A DNA stretch of 64,000 nt from Janthinobacterium sp. 61. Lineage in GTDB: Bacteria > Pseudomonadota > Gammaproteobacteria > Burkholderiales > Burkholderiaceae_D. The position numbers and the translations under genes were made by a program. The notes below the pieces were generated by a model. It did not search any database. It had not been told where the DNA came from and worked only from the letters and a program-made list of their open reading frames with translations. Position 1 is the first letter of the stretch. Each line of letters starts with the position of its first letter. Below, piece after piece: positions 45,330 through 54,917 of this stretch. The stretch spans positions 62,001 to 126,000 of the forward strand of contig NZ_PJMQ01000001.1 of assembly GCF_002846335.1 (NCBI RefSeq). The letters run 5' to 3'.

Positions 45330-46088
45330 TTACTTTTTGCCGCCCCGTTCCTTCGCTGCCTGGGCGGCGCTGGAGTCAGGGTAGCGCGAGATCAGGGCGT
45401 TCAGCGTCTTGGTCGCGTTCGACTTGTCTTTCAGCTCCGTGTAGCAGCTGGCGATGTTGAGCATGGCGTCGGGCGCCTTCGGGCTGTCCGGATAATGCTT
45501 CAGCACGGCCTGCTGGGCCGTGATGGCGCTCTTGCAGTCACGCTGGGCGTAATAGGCATTTCCCAGCCAGTATTGCGCGTTGGCCGCGTAGGCCGATTCC
45601 GGATAGCGTTTCACGAAGGCGTCCAGTGCCGTGACAGCGCCCTTGTAGTCGCCCGACTTGAACAGGCCGAACGCGGACTCATACGAGCTTTGCTCGGAGA
45701 CGCCTACGGCCGCTTCCTGGCCATCGATGGTGACCTGGCGCGGCTCCAGCTTGCGCAGGCGCGCGTCGATGTCGGTGTAGAAATCCTTCTGGCGCTTTTG
45801 CGTGTTCGCCAGGTCGTTGCCCAGCACTTCGATCTGGCCGCGCAGGCGGGCGATCTCTTGCATGGTCTGGTCGTGCTGGTTGAGCAGGCTCAAGGTGCTG
45901 GTCTTGTCCGCCTTGGTGTCGATGCGGCCGTTCAGGTCGCGCGCCATGGCGTCCACCTTGGCGCGCAGCTCCAAGATGGCCTTGCGCGCTTCGTCGTCGT
46001 CGAACAGGGCGGCGTTGGCGTGCAGGGGCAGGTAGGCAAACGCGGCCATCAAGGCGGCGGCGACGCCGGCTTTCGAGAATGTCATCAT
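45330..46088 (-). CDS. cpoB: cell division coordinator CpoB (YbgF)
   Basis: A 252-residue periplasmic protein. A signal peptide (to H-A-N-A near residue 27) is followed by a coiled-coil trimerisation region (about 35-105) and tetratricopeptide repeats (about 130-250) with Y-E-S-A-F-G-L-F-K-S-G-D-Y-K-G-A-V and N-A-Q-Y-W-L-G-N-A-Y-Y. Known CpoB links PBP1B and the Tol complex during constriction. It is the last gene of the Tol-Pal operon on the minus strand. Start at ATG 46088, with a second ATG adjacent. Confidence 0.93.
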   Translation of the reverse strand: MMTFSKAGVAAALMAAFAYLPLHANAALFDDDEARKAILELRAKVDAMARDLNGRIDTKADKTSTLSLLNQHDQTMQEIARLRGQIEVLGNDLANTQKRQKDFYTDIDARLRKLEPRQVTIDGQEAAVGVSEQSSYESAFGLFKSGDYKGAVTALDAFVKRYPESAYAANAQYWLGNAYYAQRDCKSAITAQQAVLKHYPDSPKAPDAMLNIASCYTELKDKSNATKTLNALISRYPDSSAAQAAKERGGKK

Positions 46089-46223
46089 GGGTCGGGCTTT
46101 CAAAGGTTACGCAAAACATGCAAACGGGGCGCCGGGCGGTGAATCACCGCGCTGCGCCCCATTATTATGCCTATGACTGGCCAGTTAGGTAAGCGTCAAT
46201 GCTGCAGCGCTCACCCATGAACA

Positions 46224-46745
46224 TCAATAAACGATGTCAGCGCGGCGGTTTTCAGCCCATGCTGCTTCGTTGCTGCCTTGTGCTTTAGGCTTTTCTTTGC
46301 CCAGCGACACGGCTTCCATTTGGCCTTCTGGCACGCCCAGGGCGGCCATCGACTTGCGCACGGCTTCAGCACGTTTCTGGCCCAGGGCCAGGTTGTACTC
46401 AGCGCCACCGCGTTCATCGGTGTTACCTTGGATCAGGATCTTGCGTGCCGGGGTTTTTACCAGGTAGGCGGCGTGGTTTTGCACGACTGGGGTGTCCGCT
46501 TCGCGCACGACGTATTTGTTGAAGTCGAAGTAGATGCTGCGGTTAGCCAGCACGCCTTTTGGATCGTCCAGTGGATCGACCGATGCGGTCGTTACTGGCT
46601 GAACTTGACGGGTGTCAACTGGAGCTGCGACTTTTTCAGGAGCGCGCTCAACCACTGGGGTCTCTGCGACTTTGACTGGGGTGCTGCAGGCGGACAGCAG
46701 GGCTGCGGTAGCGGCGATGAAAGCCAAACTTTTAAAGTTACTCAT
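46224..46745 (-). CDS. pal: peptidoglycan-associated lipoprotein Pal
   Basis: A 173-residue outer-membrane lipoprotein. Lipobox L-L-S-A-C gives lipidated Cys near residue 20; an OmpA-like domain fills the C-terminal 110 residues, with I-Y-F-D-F-N-K-Y, N-T-D-E-R-G-G-A-E-Y-N and the final W-A-E-N-R-R-A-D. These bind the peptidoglycan diaminopimelate. ATG 46745 follows GGAGAA. Located between tolB and cpoB as is usual; it retains the outer membrane at the septum. Confidence 0.97.
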   Translation of the reverse strand: MSNFKSLAFIAATAALLSACSTPVKVAETPVVERAPEKVAAPVDTRQVQPVTTASVDPLDDPKGVLANRSIYFDFNKYVVREADTPVVQNHAAYLVKTPARKILIQGNTDERGGAEYNLALGQKRAEAVRKSMAALGVPEGQMEAVSLGKEKPKAQGSNEAAWAENRRADIVY

Positions 46746-46788
46746 TTTTATTCTCCGGGTCATGGTTAAAGGTGAAACTGTACAGCAT

Positions 46789-48066
46789 TTACTTCATAAA
46801 AGGACCCCAGGTGGGCTCCTTGATATTGCCAGCTTGCGTAGTCAAACGCTGTTTGACGCGGCCATCCACCGATACCACTGCCAGCGACTTGCGTCGTCCG
46901 GATTCGGTCGCGTACATGATATATTTCCCGTTGGGCGAAAAGCTCGGTGATTCGTCGTTGGCGGTGTCCGACAGACGCAGTTCCTGGCCACTAGCCAGGT
47001 CGAGCGCGTAGAGCTGGAAATTGCCGTCGCGACGGGAAATATAAGCGAGAGTCTTCCCATCGGATGAAATCCGCGGGCTGATGTTGTAGGAGCCGCCAAA
47101 CGTCACGCGCTTGGCTTCGCCGCCGCTGACCGACATGCGATAGATTTGTGGTCCGCCGCTGCGATCGCTGGTGAAGTAAATGCTTTGTCCATCGGCCGAG
47201 AATTGCGGTTCCGTATCGATGCCGCTGCTGTTGCTGACGCGGCGCAAGCCGCTGCCGTCGGCATTGACGGTATAGACCTGGGTATGGCCATCGCGCGACA
47301 GGGCCACGGCAAGGCGCGAACCGTCCGGGCTCCAGGTGGGCGCAGAATTGCTGCCTTTTTCATTCGATACGATGGTGCGCTGGCGCGTCACCAGATTTTG
47401 CACGTAAACGATGGGCTTTTTCTTTTCAAACGACACATACGCCACCTTGGTGCCATCCGGCGACCACGATGGCGAAATGATAGGCTCATTCGAGCGCAGG
47501 GCGACCTGGATGCCTTCGCCATCGGCGTCGGCCACTTCCAGGCGGTATTCGCGGCCCGATTGCGTGACGTAGGCGATGCGCGTGGCGAATGCGCCTTTGA
47601 CGCCCGTCAGCTTCTCATAGATGTCATCGGCAATTTTGTGCGCCAGCAGGCGGTTGAACTGCGGCGCGGCCGCGTTGTTCATGCTGGAGATCTGGGTGCC
47701 CTTGATGGTGTCGAACAGCTTGTAGCGCACGTCCAGGCGGCCATCGGCCATGCTTTGCACGGTGCCGGCTGCCAGCGCGTCTGCGCCGCGCGACTTCCAT
47801 TGGTCGTAGCTGACGGGCGCCGTTTCCGACACGGGCGCATCGGCGTCGATCAGCTTGAACACGCCGCTGCGTGCAAGGTCGGCCTTGATGATGCCCGACA
47901 GCGATTGCGGCGCCGCCGATTCATTGACAAAGCTGGCGACAGCTACCGGGATCTGGTTGCTGCCGATCCCTGTAATCTCCACGCGCAGCTGCGCCTGGGC
48001 GCCAGAGGCTCCCAGCATCAGGCCGGCACAGAGCACGACATAGCTCATTTTTTTCATGGTCATCAT
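46789..48066 (-). CDS. tolB: Tol-Pal periplasmic beta-propeller TolB
   Basis: A 425-residue periplasmic protein. Signal peptide to A-Q-A near residue 26, N-terminal alpha/beta domain, then a six-bladed beta-propeller with repeated S-W-S-P-D-G, T-W-S-P-D-G and F-S-P-N-G-K motifs. It binds Pal and is pulled on by TolA. The ATG overlaps the tolA stop by four bases. Confidence 0.97.
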   Translation of the reverse strand: MMTMKKMSYVVLCAGLMLGASGAQAQLRVEITGIGSNQIPVAVASFVNESAAPQSLSGIIKADLARSGVFKLIDADAPVSETAPVSYDQWKSRGADALAAGTVQSMADGRLDVRYKLFDTIKGTQISSMNNAAAPQFNRLLAHKIADDIYEKLTGVKGAFATRIAYVTQSGREYRLEVADADGEGIQVALRSNEPIISPSWSPDGTKVAYVSFEKKKPIVYVQNLVTRQRTIVSNEKGSNSAPTWSPDGSRLAVALSRDGHTQVYTVNADGSGLRRVSNSSGIDTEPQFSADGQSIYFTSDRSGGPQIYRMSVSGGEAKRVTFGGSYNISPRISSDGKTLAYISRRDGNFQLYALDLASGQELRLSDTANDESPSFSPNGKYIMYATESGRRKSLAVVSVDGRVKQRLTTQAGNIKEPTWGPFMK

Positions 48067-49082
48067 TTAGGCAAATCCTTCATCTCGAATATGAGTTCAA
48101 TCTCGCGTTCCACGGTGCCGTCTTTTTTCTTCGGCAGTGGCGACGATTTATTAATGGCGTTTTCCACCGAGCTGTCATACGCCGGCAGGCCGCTACTTTT
48201 AATCTTTCGGACCGAAATAATTTCCCCAGTTGGCAGTTGCTCGATCTTGAACACGGCGCGCGGGTTGCCCGGCACGTCCGTGCTACCGCTGTACGCGATA
48301 TTGCTCTTGATCTTGCTCGTCAGGGCAGCGACATAGCCGCTGTCCTTGCGTGGCGCGGTCGCTTTCTCGGCCGTGCCCGTTGTGCCTGCGCCCGCCGCAC
48401 CCGTGATGCGGCTCATTTCTGCGGCGCGTGCCTTGTCGGCGGCTTTTTTCTCTTCCGCCGCTTTCTTGGCTTTGGCGGCTTTTTCCGCCGCCGCTTTTTT
48501 ATCGGACAGTTCTTTCTCGGCTTTTTCTTCCGCCGCTTTTTCTTTCTCTTTGGCTTCTTTGGCTTTCGCCAGTTTGTCGGCCTTTTCTTTTTCCAGTTTT
48601 TCAGCCTTGTCTTTTTCTTTCTGCTTCTGTTTCTCCAGTTCGCGCTTTTCTTCCTCGCGTTCCTTCAGTTCCTGCTTGCGGCGCTCTTCCGCTGCCGCTT
48701 TCTCTTTTTCTTCTTTCAGCTTGGCCTTCTTGCGTTCCAGGGCGATCTCCGCCTCGCGCAGGTCGACCTTCGGCTCGGGTGCTGCCACCGGCGGCGGTGG
48801 CGGCGGGGCCGGCTGTTCCACTTGCGGTTCCGGTGGCGGCGCCGGGGTCGGTTCCGGTTCCGTCGCCACGTCGGGCGGCGGCGCTGCCGTCTGCACTTTC
48901 AGGTCCCATACTTCCGCTTCGACGGCGACAGGTTCCGTATTTTGCCAGTGTACGCCCACCCACAGGAAAAACAGCAGGCCAAGGTGCATCGCCAGCGCCA
49001 GGCCCAGCGAGGGCCAGCGGCTGCGTTCGCGCGGCACGCTGTAGGGCTTGCCGAGTACATGGTCGATTTGTTTGGTCTGCAA
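48063..49082 (-). CDS. tolA: Tol-Pal energy-transducing protein TolA
   Basis: A 339-residue inner-membrane protein anchored by one helix near residues 24-45. A Pro-rich stretch follows (about 65-105), then a Lys/Glu/Ala helical rod (about 115-225) of repeated E-K-A-A-E and K-A-K-E, and the C-terminal TonB_C-like domain with G-S-T-D-V-P-G-N-P-R-A-V-F-K-I. It spans the periplasm to reach TolB and Pal, using the proton motive force through TolQR. It is tightly linked to tolB. Confidence 0.95.
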   Translation of the reverse strand: MQTKQIDHVLGKPYSVPRERSRWPSLGLALAMHLGLLFFLWVGVHWQNTEPVAVEAEVWDLKVQTAAPPPDVATEPEPTPAPPPEPQVEQPAPPPPPPVAAPEPKVDLREAEIALERKKAKLKEEKEKAAAEERRKQELKEREEEKRELEKQKQKEKDKAEKLEKEKADKLAKAKEAKEKEKAAEEKAEKELSDKKAAAEKAAKAKKAAEEKKAADKARAAEMSRITGAAGAGTTGTAEKATAPRKDSGYVAALTSKIKSNIAYSGSTDVPGNPRAVFKIEQLPTGEIISVRKIKSSGLPAYDSSVENAINKSSPLPKKKDGTVEREIELIFEMKDLPK

Positions 49083-49130
49083 AGTCTAGTCTATCTAAAA
49101 ACGGTCAAGTCTGGAAACAGGATGCTGTGC

Positions 49131-49571
<441 letters not shown>

Positions 49572-49586
49572 GAACGCTGCTCCCTC

Positions 49587-50276
49587 TTAGCGCGACTGGC
49601 GCTGCAAGATGTTGGAGAATTCCTCGACGAAGCTCTCGAAACGGATCGCCAGGCGGTCGATGTCATGCGAAAAACGGTTGTAGGCGACGACGGCGGGAAT
49701 TGCCGCGAACAGGCCGATGGCGGTGGCGATCAGCGCTTCGGCAATGCCGGGCGCGACGGCGGCCAGGGTGGCTTGCTGCACGTTGGCCAGGCCGCGGAAG
49801 GCGTTCATGATGCCCCAGACGGTACCGAGCAGGCCGATGTAGGGCGAGACGGAGCCGACGGAAGCGAGGAAGGCCAGATGCGATTCGAGCACGTCCATTT
49901 CACGCTGGAAGGCGGCGCGCATGGCGCGGCGGGCACCGTCGAGCACGGCGCCCACGTCCAGCGCTTCGCGCGAACCGTAGGATGCCTTGCCCTTGATGAA
50001 TTCGCCCATGCCGGCGTCGAAGATGCGGGCCAGCGCGCCGCTCTGGTCGCGGTTGCCGCTGGCGTTTTGATGCAGCGCATGCAGGTTGCCGCCGGCCCAG
50101 AAGCTGCGTTCGAATTCGATGGTTTGCTTGCGCGCCTGGCGCACGGCAAACATCTTGCGGAAAATGTAGGTCCAGCTGGTCAGGGAAATCAGCAGCAGCA
50201 GGGCCATGATCAGTTGCACGATCAAATGGGCATTGGTGATGAGCGCGAGGAAAGAAAGATCTTGTGTAACGTTCAT
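49587..50276 (-). CDS. tolQ: Tol-Pal motor component TolQ
   Basis: A 229-residue ExbB/TolQ/MotA-family membrane protein with three helices. [14 protein letters not shown] near residue 143 and [18 protein letters not shown] near 175 are the proton-channel segments. It forms the pentameric channel around TolR. Confidence 0.96.
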   Translation of the reverse strand: MNVTQDLSFLALITNAHLIVQLIMALLLLISLTSWTYIFRKMFAVRQARKQTIEFERSFWAGGNLHALHQNASGNRDQSGALARIFDAGMGEFIKGKASYGSREALDVGAVLDGARRAMRAAFQREMDVLESHLAFLASVGSVSPYIGLLGTVWGIMNAFRGLANVQQATLAAVAPGIAEALIATAIGLFAAIPAVVAYNRFSHDIDRLAIRFESFVEEFSNILQRQSR

Positions 50277-50323
50277 TGGCTGGCAGTCTGTTGGGTGAAT
50301 TGTCCGGGGGTGGCGGGTAGGGC

Positions 50324-50725
50324 TCAGGCGGCGCGCATGCGGGCCGCCACTGCATCAGGCACGGCGCGCGGGCGCAATGCCGAGTCGACGCAGCCGATCT
50401 TGACGCGGGCCGTGTTCAGCAGGCGCTCGCCGCACCAGGCTTGTTGCAGGAAAACGATGGAGGCGCGCCCCATCTTTTCTATGCTTAAGGTTAATCTTAC
50501 CGTGTCATCGAGCCTGGCTGGCGCATGATAGTCGGCGTTGACGCTTTTGACAACGAACATCGCGTCGTGCTGTTCCAGCAGCTCCTGCTGGCCCACGTCG
50601 ATGGCGCGCAGCCATTCGGTACGCGCACGTTCGAAGAATTTCAGGTAATTTGCGTAATAGACGATGCCGCCGGCGTCGGTGTCTTCATAGTAGACACGTA
50701 CGTTCCAGATAAAGACTGAAGGCAT
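50324..50725 (-). CDS. ybgC: acyl-CoA thioesterase YbgC
   Basis: A 133-residue hotdog-fold thioesterase, first gene of the tol-pal cluster. The active motif Y-E-D-T-D-A-G-G-I-V-Y-Y-A-N-Y near residue 11 has the catalytic Asp. It hydrolyses acyl-CoA and interacts with acyl-carrier protein in E. coli. I start at ATG 50725, where homology begins; an in-frame open stretch extends upstream to 50857 without a good ribosome site. Confidence 0.93.
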   Translation of the reverse strand: MPSVFIWNVRVYYEDTDAGGIVYYANYLKFFERARTEWLRAIDVGQQELLEQHDAMFVVKSVNADYHAPARLDDTVRLTLSIEKMGRASIVFLQQAWCGERLLNTARVKIGCVDSALRPRAVPDAVAARMRAA

Positions 50726-51000
50726 GTTTATTGCGCCAGTAGTGAGATTGAGCAACATTTTACGCGATTTTTCTTCTTGTGACGGTGGGCGCTTGCTGGA
50801 AAGCCATGCAAAAGCTGCATATAAGTTGCACCGCAGCATTGTAAATCGGGGGTGCATAATGGCAAGCTTCGTAACATACGCTTACATGCCGCAGCCAGGT
50901 TTAAGTTCAGCTTAAGAGCCGCAGGCAAGCCCCGGGGCGGTCTGTGGCCATGCCCGGGCTGCGATGGCGCGCGGCGATTATAGCTGCACGGTTGCATTCC
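50726..51000. other. intergenic stretch without a supported gene
   Basis: This 275-bp part of the long gap between the divergent ybgC and glyA has only short frames and no convincing ribosome site. It should hold the tol-pal promoter for the minus strand, but I cannot place it with confidence. Confidence 0.5.
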
Positions 51001-51029
51001 TTGCTCAATTTGGGCACTTAACTTACAAT
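51001..51029 (+). promoter_or_regulatory. glyA promoter
   Basis: TTGCTC (51001-51006), 17 bases, TACAAT (51024-51029) make a sigma-70 promoter. It ends 15 bases before the riboswitch, so the aptamer lies close to the 5' end of the transcript. Confidence 0.7.
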
Positions 51030-51043
51030 TTGATTTCCATTAC

Positions 51044-51160
51044 GTCTCACGTGACTGGCGAAAAGTCGGGCGATCTCCCTGGATGGTGATCGGCAAACCG
51101 GCGAAAGGTGGGCACCCACCGGGAAACGTGAGATTTTTCATCAGCCGTTCGCCTGGGTAG
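51044..51160 (+). ncRNA. ZTP (pfl-type) riboswitch upstream of glyA
   Basis: An outer stem pairs TCTCACGT (51045-51052) with ACGTGAGA (51126-51133). Within it are GTGACTGGCGAA (51051-51062), GGTGGG..CCCACCGGG (51107-51123), and downstream GCCGTTCGCCTGGGTA (51144-51159). These blocks match the known ZTP/pfl riboswitch core (GACUGGCGAA, GGUGGG/CCACCGGG and the GCCG...CGCCUGGGCA half). The family senses ZTP/ZMP, signals of low 10-formyl-folate, and is known ahead of purH, folD and glyA. An extra 45-base insertion with CGATC/GATCG arms (51071-51091) lies in the first half. Assignment is by eye. Confidence 0.85.
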
Positions 51161-51276
51161 CCACTATGGAAAAGCACGAAGAGGCTGCCCGTCCAATGTT
51201 GTTATTCAATTAACGCCGGCTCCCCTCATTCGATCCAACCTGCCAGTACAAGCACCCTCATCCTTGGAGTTTTTAC

Positions 51277-52524
51277 ATGTTTGCAAAAGATCACACCCTC
51301 GCCAACGTCGACCCTGAATTGTTCGCCGTCATTCAAAAAGAGAACACGCGCCAGCACGACCACATCGAACTGATCGCGTCGGAGAACTACACATCGCCGG
51401 CCGTAATGGAAGCGCAAGGCTCGCAGCTGACGAATAAATATGCCGAAGGCTATCCAGGCAAGCGCTACTACGGTGGCTGCGAATACGTCGACGTGGCCGA
51501 GCAACTGGCCATCGACCGTGTAAAACAGCTGTTCGGCGCCGAATGCGCGAATGTGCAGCCGAACTCCGGCTCGCAGGCGAACCAAGGCGTGTTCTTTGCC
51601 GTGCTGAAACCAGGCGACCTGATCATGGGTATGTCGCTGGCCGAAGGCGGCCACCTGACCCACGGCATGCCGCTGAACATGTCCGGTAAATGGTTCGACG
51701 TCGTATCGTATGGCTTGACGGCGGAAGAAGACATCGACTACGAGGCTATGGAGCGCCTGGCCCGCGAACGCAAGCCCAAGCTGATCATCGCCGGCGCGTC
51801 GGCGTTCTCGAAAAAGATCGACTTCGAGCGTTTCGGCAAGATCGCCAAGGAAGTGGGCGCCTACTTCATGGTCGACATGGCCCACTACGCCGGCTTGATC
51901 GCCGCCGGCCTGTACCCGAATCCGGTGCCGTTCGCCGACTTCGTCACCTCGACCACGCATAAGTCCTTGCGCGGCCCTCGCGGCGGCATCATCCTGATGA
52001 AGGCTGAACACGAAAAAGCCATCAACTCGGCCATCTTCCCTGGCATTCAGGGCGGCCCGCTGATGCACGTGATCGCCGGCAAGGCCGTCGCCTTCAAGGA
52101 AGCGCTGAGCCCTGACTTCGTTGAATACCAGAAGCAAGTGGTCAAGAACGCCGACGTTCTGGCGAAAACCCTGATCAAGCGCGGCCTGCGCATCGTTTCC
52201 GGCGGCACCGAATCGCACGTCATGCTGGTCGACCTGCGCGCCAAGAACCTGACGGGCAAGGAAGCCGAAGCCATCCTCGGTTCCGCGCACATCACCTGCA
52301 ACAAGAACGGCATCCCGAACGATCCGCAAAAACCTTTCGTCACCTCGGGCATCCGCCTGGGCAGCCCGGCGATGACGACGCGCGGTTTCAAGGAAGCGCA
52401 AGCGGAAGAAGTGGGCAACCTGATCGCCGACGTGCTGGACAATCCGCATGACGCCGCCACCATCGAGCGCGTGAAAGCGGCCGTGAAAGTGCTGGCCGAT
52501 GCACACCCGGTGTACGCCGCGTAA
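51277..52524 (+). CDS. glyA: serine hydroxymethyltransferase
   Basis: A 415-residue PLP enzyme, the exact usual length. The PLP lysine lies in [14 protein letters not shown] near residue 229; the start has I-E-L-I-A-S-E-N-Y and later G-S-Q-A-N. It converts serine and tetrahydrofolate to glycine and methylene-tetrahydrofolate. GGAG lies before ATG 51277. Control by the upstream ZTP riboswitch links it to folate status. It is followed by a hairpin, a terminator and nrdR. Confidence 0.98.
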   Translation: MFAKDHTLANVDPELFAVIQKENTRQHDHIELIASENYTSPAVMEAQGSQLTNKYAEGYPGKRYYGGCEYVDVAEQLAIDRVKQLFGAECANVQPNSGSQANQGVFFAVLKPGDLIMGMSLAEGGHLTHGMPLNMSGKWFDVVSYGLTAEEDIDYEAMERLARERKPKLIIAGASAFSKKIDFERFGKIAKEVGAYFMVDMAHYAGLIAAGLYPNPVPFADFVTSTTHKSLRGPRGGIILMKAEHEKAINSAIFPGIQGGPLMHVIAGKAVAFKEALSPDFVEYQKQVVKNADVLAKTLIKRGLRIVSGGTESHVMLVDLRAKNLTGKEAEAILGSAHITCNKNGIPNDPQKPFVTSGIRLGSPAMTTRGFKEAQAEEVGNLIADVLDNPHDAATIERVKAAVKVLADAHPVYAA

Positions 52525-52535
52525 TTATTTGTCCA

Positions 52536-52574
52536 GAATGTGTCATACAGAGTAAGATTCTGTCTGACACATTC
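52536..52574. repeat. long inverted repeat after glyA
   Basis: GAATGTGTCA.ACAGA (52536-52551) faces TCTGT.TGACACATTC (52559-52574) with one mismatch in each arm. It makes a stable AT-rich hairpin 12 bases after the glyA stop. It lacks a T run, so it may stabilise the 3' end of the glyA transcript before the real terminator. Confidence 0.7.
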
Positions 52575-52585
52575 CAGTCGTGCCC

Positions 52586-52616
52586 AAGGGCGCCCGGAGT
52601 GATTCGGGCGCCCTTT
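52586..52616 (+). terminator. intrinsic terminator after glyA
   Basis: AAGGGCGCCCG (52586-52596) pairs with CGGGCGCCCTT (52605-52615) around an eight-base loop and is followed by a short T-rich stretch (TTTCATTT). Confidence 0.85.
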
Positions 52617-52669
52617 CATTTAAGGGCGGCGATTTCCCGTAATTATTACTATAAAGTTGTAGCCAGCCC

Positions 52670-53134
52670 ATGAAATGTCCATTTTGCCAGCACGGCGACA
52701 CCCAGGTCCTCGATACGCGCGTATCGGAGGACGGGGATGCCATTCGGCGGCGCCGCCGTTGCGGTAAATGCGACAAGCGCTTCACCACCTACGAACGCAT
52801 TGAACTTATCATGCCGGCCGTCGTCAAAAAGAATGGCAGCCGGACGGAGTTCGCTGCGGATAAGTTGCGCGGCAGTTTGATGCTGGCCTTGCGCAAGCGT
52901 CCCGTCGCGGCCGCCTCCGTGGATACGGCCATCGCTTCCATCCAGGAAAAATTGCTGACCAGCGGCTTGCGCGAAGTCGATTCCGGCTATATCGGCGAAC
53001 TCGTCATGCAGGAACTCAAGCGCCTGGACAAGATCGCCTACATCCGCTTCGCCTCCGTCTACAAGAATTTCGAAGACCTGGCCGAGTTCCAGGATGCGAT
53101 TGCCGAAGTGGGACAGGCGCGCGGCAAGCCCTGA
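52670..53134 (+). CDS. nrdR: transcriptional repressor NrdR
   Basis: A 154-residue repressor of ribonucleotide reductase genes. The zinc ribbon is C-P-F-C at residues 3-6 and C-G-K-C at about 31-34, then an ATP-cone domain (about 49-139) with [11 protein letters not shown]. It binds NrdR boxes when loaded with ATP/dATP. Conserved position after glyA. Confidence 0.97.
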   Translation: MKCPFCQHGDTQVLDTRVSEDGDAIRRRRRCGKCDKRFTTYERIELIMPAVVKKNGSRTEFAADKLRGSLMLALRKRPVAAASVDTAIASIQEKLLTSGLREVDSGYIGELVMQELKRLDKIAYIRFASVYKNFEDLAEFQDAIAEVGQARGKP

Positions 53135-53355
53135 TGTCCCCTTTTTGAAAACGGGGCCGGTCCTGCGCCCCGTGTTCATCACGCCAGCGTTCGCCTGGCA
53201 AGCGATCCGATCAATCCCAACGCTGTTCTTCTCACCTTTTCGCCGTGCTGTTTGCGCTGGCGCAGACGCGGTTGTTTGCGCGCGCCTATCGTGTAAGTGG
53301 GCCGGGCGCCGGCGCGGCTCCCGTCCTGGTTACATTCTGTCGGCAGGAGAAGCTC

Positions 53356-53940
53356 ATGCACAGTGGCACGCGTGGTCCCATGGATGGCAGCAGTCTTGTC
53401 GAGGTGCTGGTATCGCTGCTGCTGTTGGCGTTGGGCTTGCTGGGCGCCAGCATCCTGCAACTGAGTTCCCTGCGCGCGCGCCATGAGTCGGCGCTGTTGT
53501 CGGCGGGTGTGCAACTGGCCGCCGGCATGGCCGAACGCATGCGGGCGAACAGCGTGCTCATGCATGGCCCCGATGCGGGTAATCCCTACCTGAGCGTTGC
53601 CTACGCGGCGGAGGACGGCGCCGAGGCTGGCGGCGGCGCGCCCGGCTGCTTCGGCGCCGCCGTCTGCAGCGCGGCCGAGCTGGCGCAATTCGACATCGCC
53701 GAATGGAAACAGCAGCTGCAGTCGGCCTTGCCTGGCGCGCGGCTGCATATCTGCCGCGACCTTGCCGCGTGGGATGCCGCCGCCCAGGGTTTGCACTGGG
53801 CGTGCAGCGGCGGCAAGGGCGCGCCCATCGTCATCAAGCTGGGCTGGCGCGGCAGGCAGGCCGATGGATCACCCGCCGTGAATGCGGCAGGCGAATCGTT
53901 GCCCAGGCTGGCATTCCAGCTTGGGGGAGGCGGCGCATGA
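53356..53940 (+). CDS. pilV: type IV pilus minor pilin PilV
   Basis: A 194-residue prepilin. After a short leader, the cleavage region G-S-S-L-V-E-V-L-V-S-L-L-L-L-A-L-G-L-L (from about residue 11) is a typical type IV N-terminal helix, with Glu5 of the mature form. The remaining part is a small globular domain with four cysteines. AGGAG lies nine bases before ATG 53356; the frame upstream is not used. It primes pilus assembly together with PilW, PilX, PilE and FimT. It shares ATGA with pilW. Confidence 0.88.
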   Translation: MHSGTRGPMDGSSLVEVLVSLLLLALGLLGASILQLSSLRARHESALLSAGVQLAAGMAERMRANSVLMHGPDAGNPYLSVAYAAEDGAEAGGGAPGCFGAAVCSAAELAQFDIAEWKQQLQSALPGARLHICRDLAAWDAAAQGLHWACSGGKGAPIVIKLGWRGRQADGSPAVNAAGESLPRLAFQLGGGGA

Positions 53941-54905
53941 ACACTGTCTTGCGCGGGCATCGAGGCATAAGCCTGCTTGAATTGCTGGTGGCCCTGTCGC
54001 TGGGCGCGCTGTTGATGCTGGCGGCCAGTACCGTGCTGCTGGCTTCCAGCGGCAGTTATGGTGAGCAGTCCGCCAGCGCGCGCCTGGATGACAATGGCCG
54101 CTATGCACTCGACACCATCGCCCGCGCCGTGCGCCAGACAGCGTATGTGAACTGGGACAGCAGCGCCGCGCCCGTCGCCCATGCGGATTACGACAGCGCG
54201 AGTATCGCCGGGCTCGACGCGCGTAGCCTGGGCAAGGACAGCGAAGGCATCAGCGGCGCGTTGCCCGACGCCGTGCAGGGCAGCGACGTGCTGGCCCTGC
54301 GCTATTACGGCGCCGGCAAGGAGGAGGGCGGCGACGGATCCGTGCTCAATTGCGCCGGCTTCGCCGTGGGCGCCGCGCAAACGGAGGCGCAGCGGGGCTG
54401 GAGCATTTTCTATGTGGCCCAGGGAGCCGATGGCGAAGGCGAGCTGCGTTGCAAATATCGCGGCGCGAACGGCTGGGGCGCGGACGCCATCATCCGCGGC
54501 GTCGACAGTTTCCAGGTGCTGTATGGCCTCGATACGGATACGCCACCCGACGGCGTGGCGAACCGCTATGTCAACGCCAGCGCGCTTGACTCCGACGATG
54601 CGGCGCTGGTACTGGCGGGCGCGGATGCGGCCGCGCGCCAGCGCGATTTTTACCGGCGCACGCACTGGAAGCGCGTGGCCAGCGTGCGCGTGGTGCTGCT
54701 GTTGCATGGCGAGGCGGGCCAGGTGGACAAGATGGCGGAACTGGGACCGGCGCAGTTCGACCTGTTCGGCAAGGCGTATGCCGAAGCGCACGGCGCCGGC
54801 GACACGGGCGTGCGCATCGCGCGCGCGGCCTTGCCCGCAGCAACGCGCTCCAGGCTGCGGCAACTGGTGCAGACAAGCATCATGCTGCGTAACGGGCCGG
54901 CATAG
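53937..54905 (+). CDS. pilW: type IV pilus minor pilin PilW
   Basis: A 322-residue prepilin-like protein. Leader M-N-T-V-L-R-G-H-R-G then I-S-L-L-E-L-L-V-A-L-S-L-G (cleavage after Gly) is the PilW signature; Glu of mature position 5 is present. The long globular domain has D-D-N-G-R-Y-A-L-D-T-I-A-R-A-V-R near residue 50, common in PilW. The start overlaps the pilV stop. Core minor pilin of the tip priming complex. Confidence 0.9.
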   Translation: MNTVLRGHRGISLLELLVALSLGALLMLAASTVLLASSGSYGEQSASARLDDNGRYALDTIARAVRQTAYVNWDSSAAPVAHADYDSASIAGLDARSLGKDSEGISGALPDAVQGSDVLALRYYGAGKEEGGDGSVLNCAGFAVGAAQTEAQRGWSIFYVAQGADGEGELRCKYRGANGWGADAIIRGVDSFQVLYGLDTDTPPDGVANRYVNASALDSDDAALVLAGADAAARQRDFYRRTHWKRVASVRVVLLLHGEAGQVDKMAELGPAQFDLFGKAYAEAHGAGDTGVRIARAALPAATRSRLRQLVQTSIMLRNGPA

Positions 54906-54917
54906 GCGGGCGCCACC

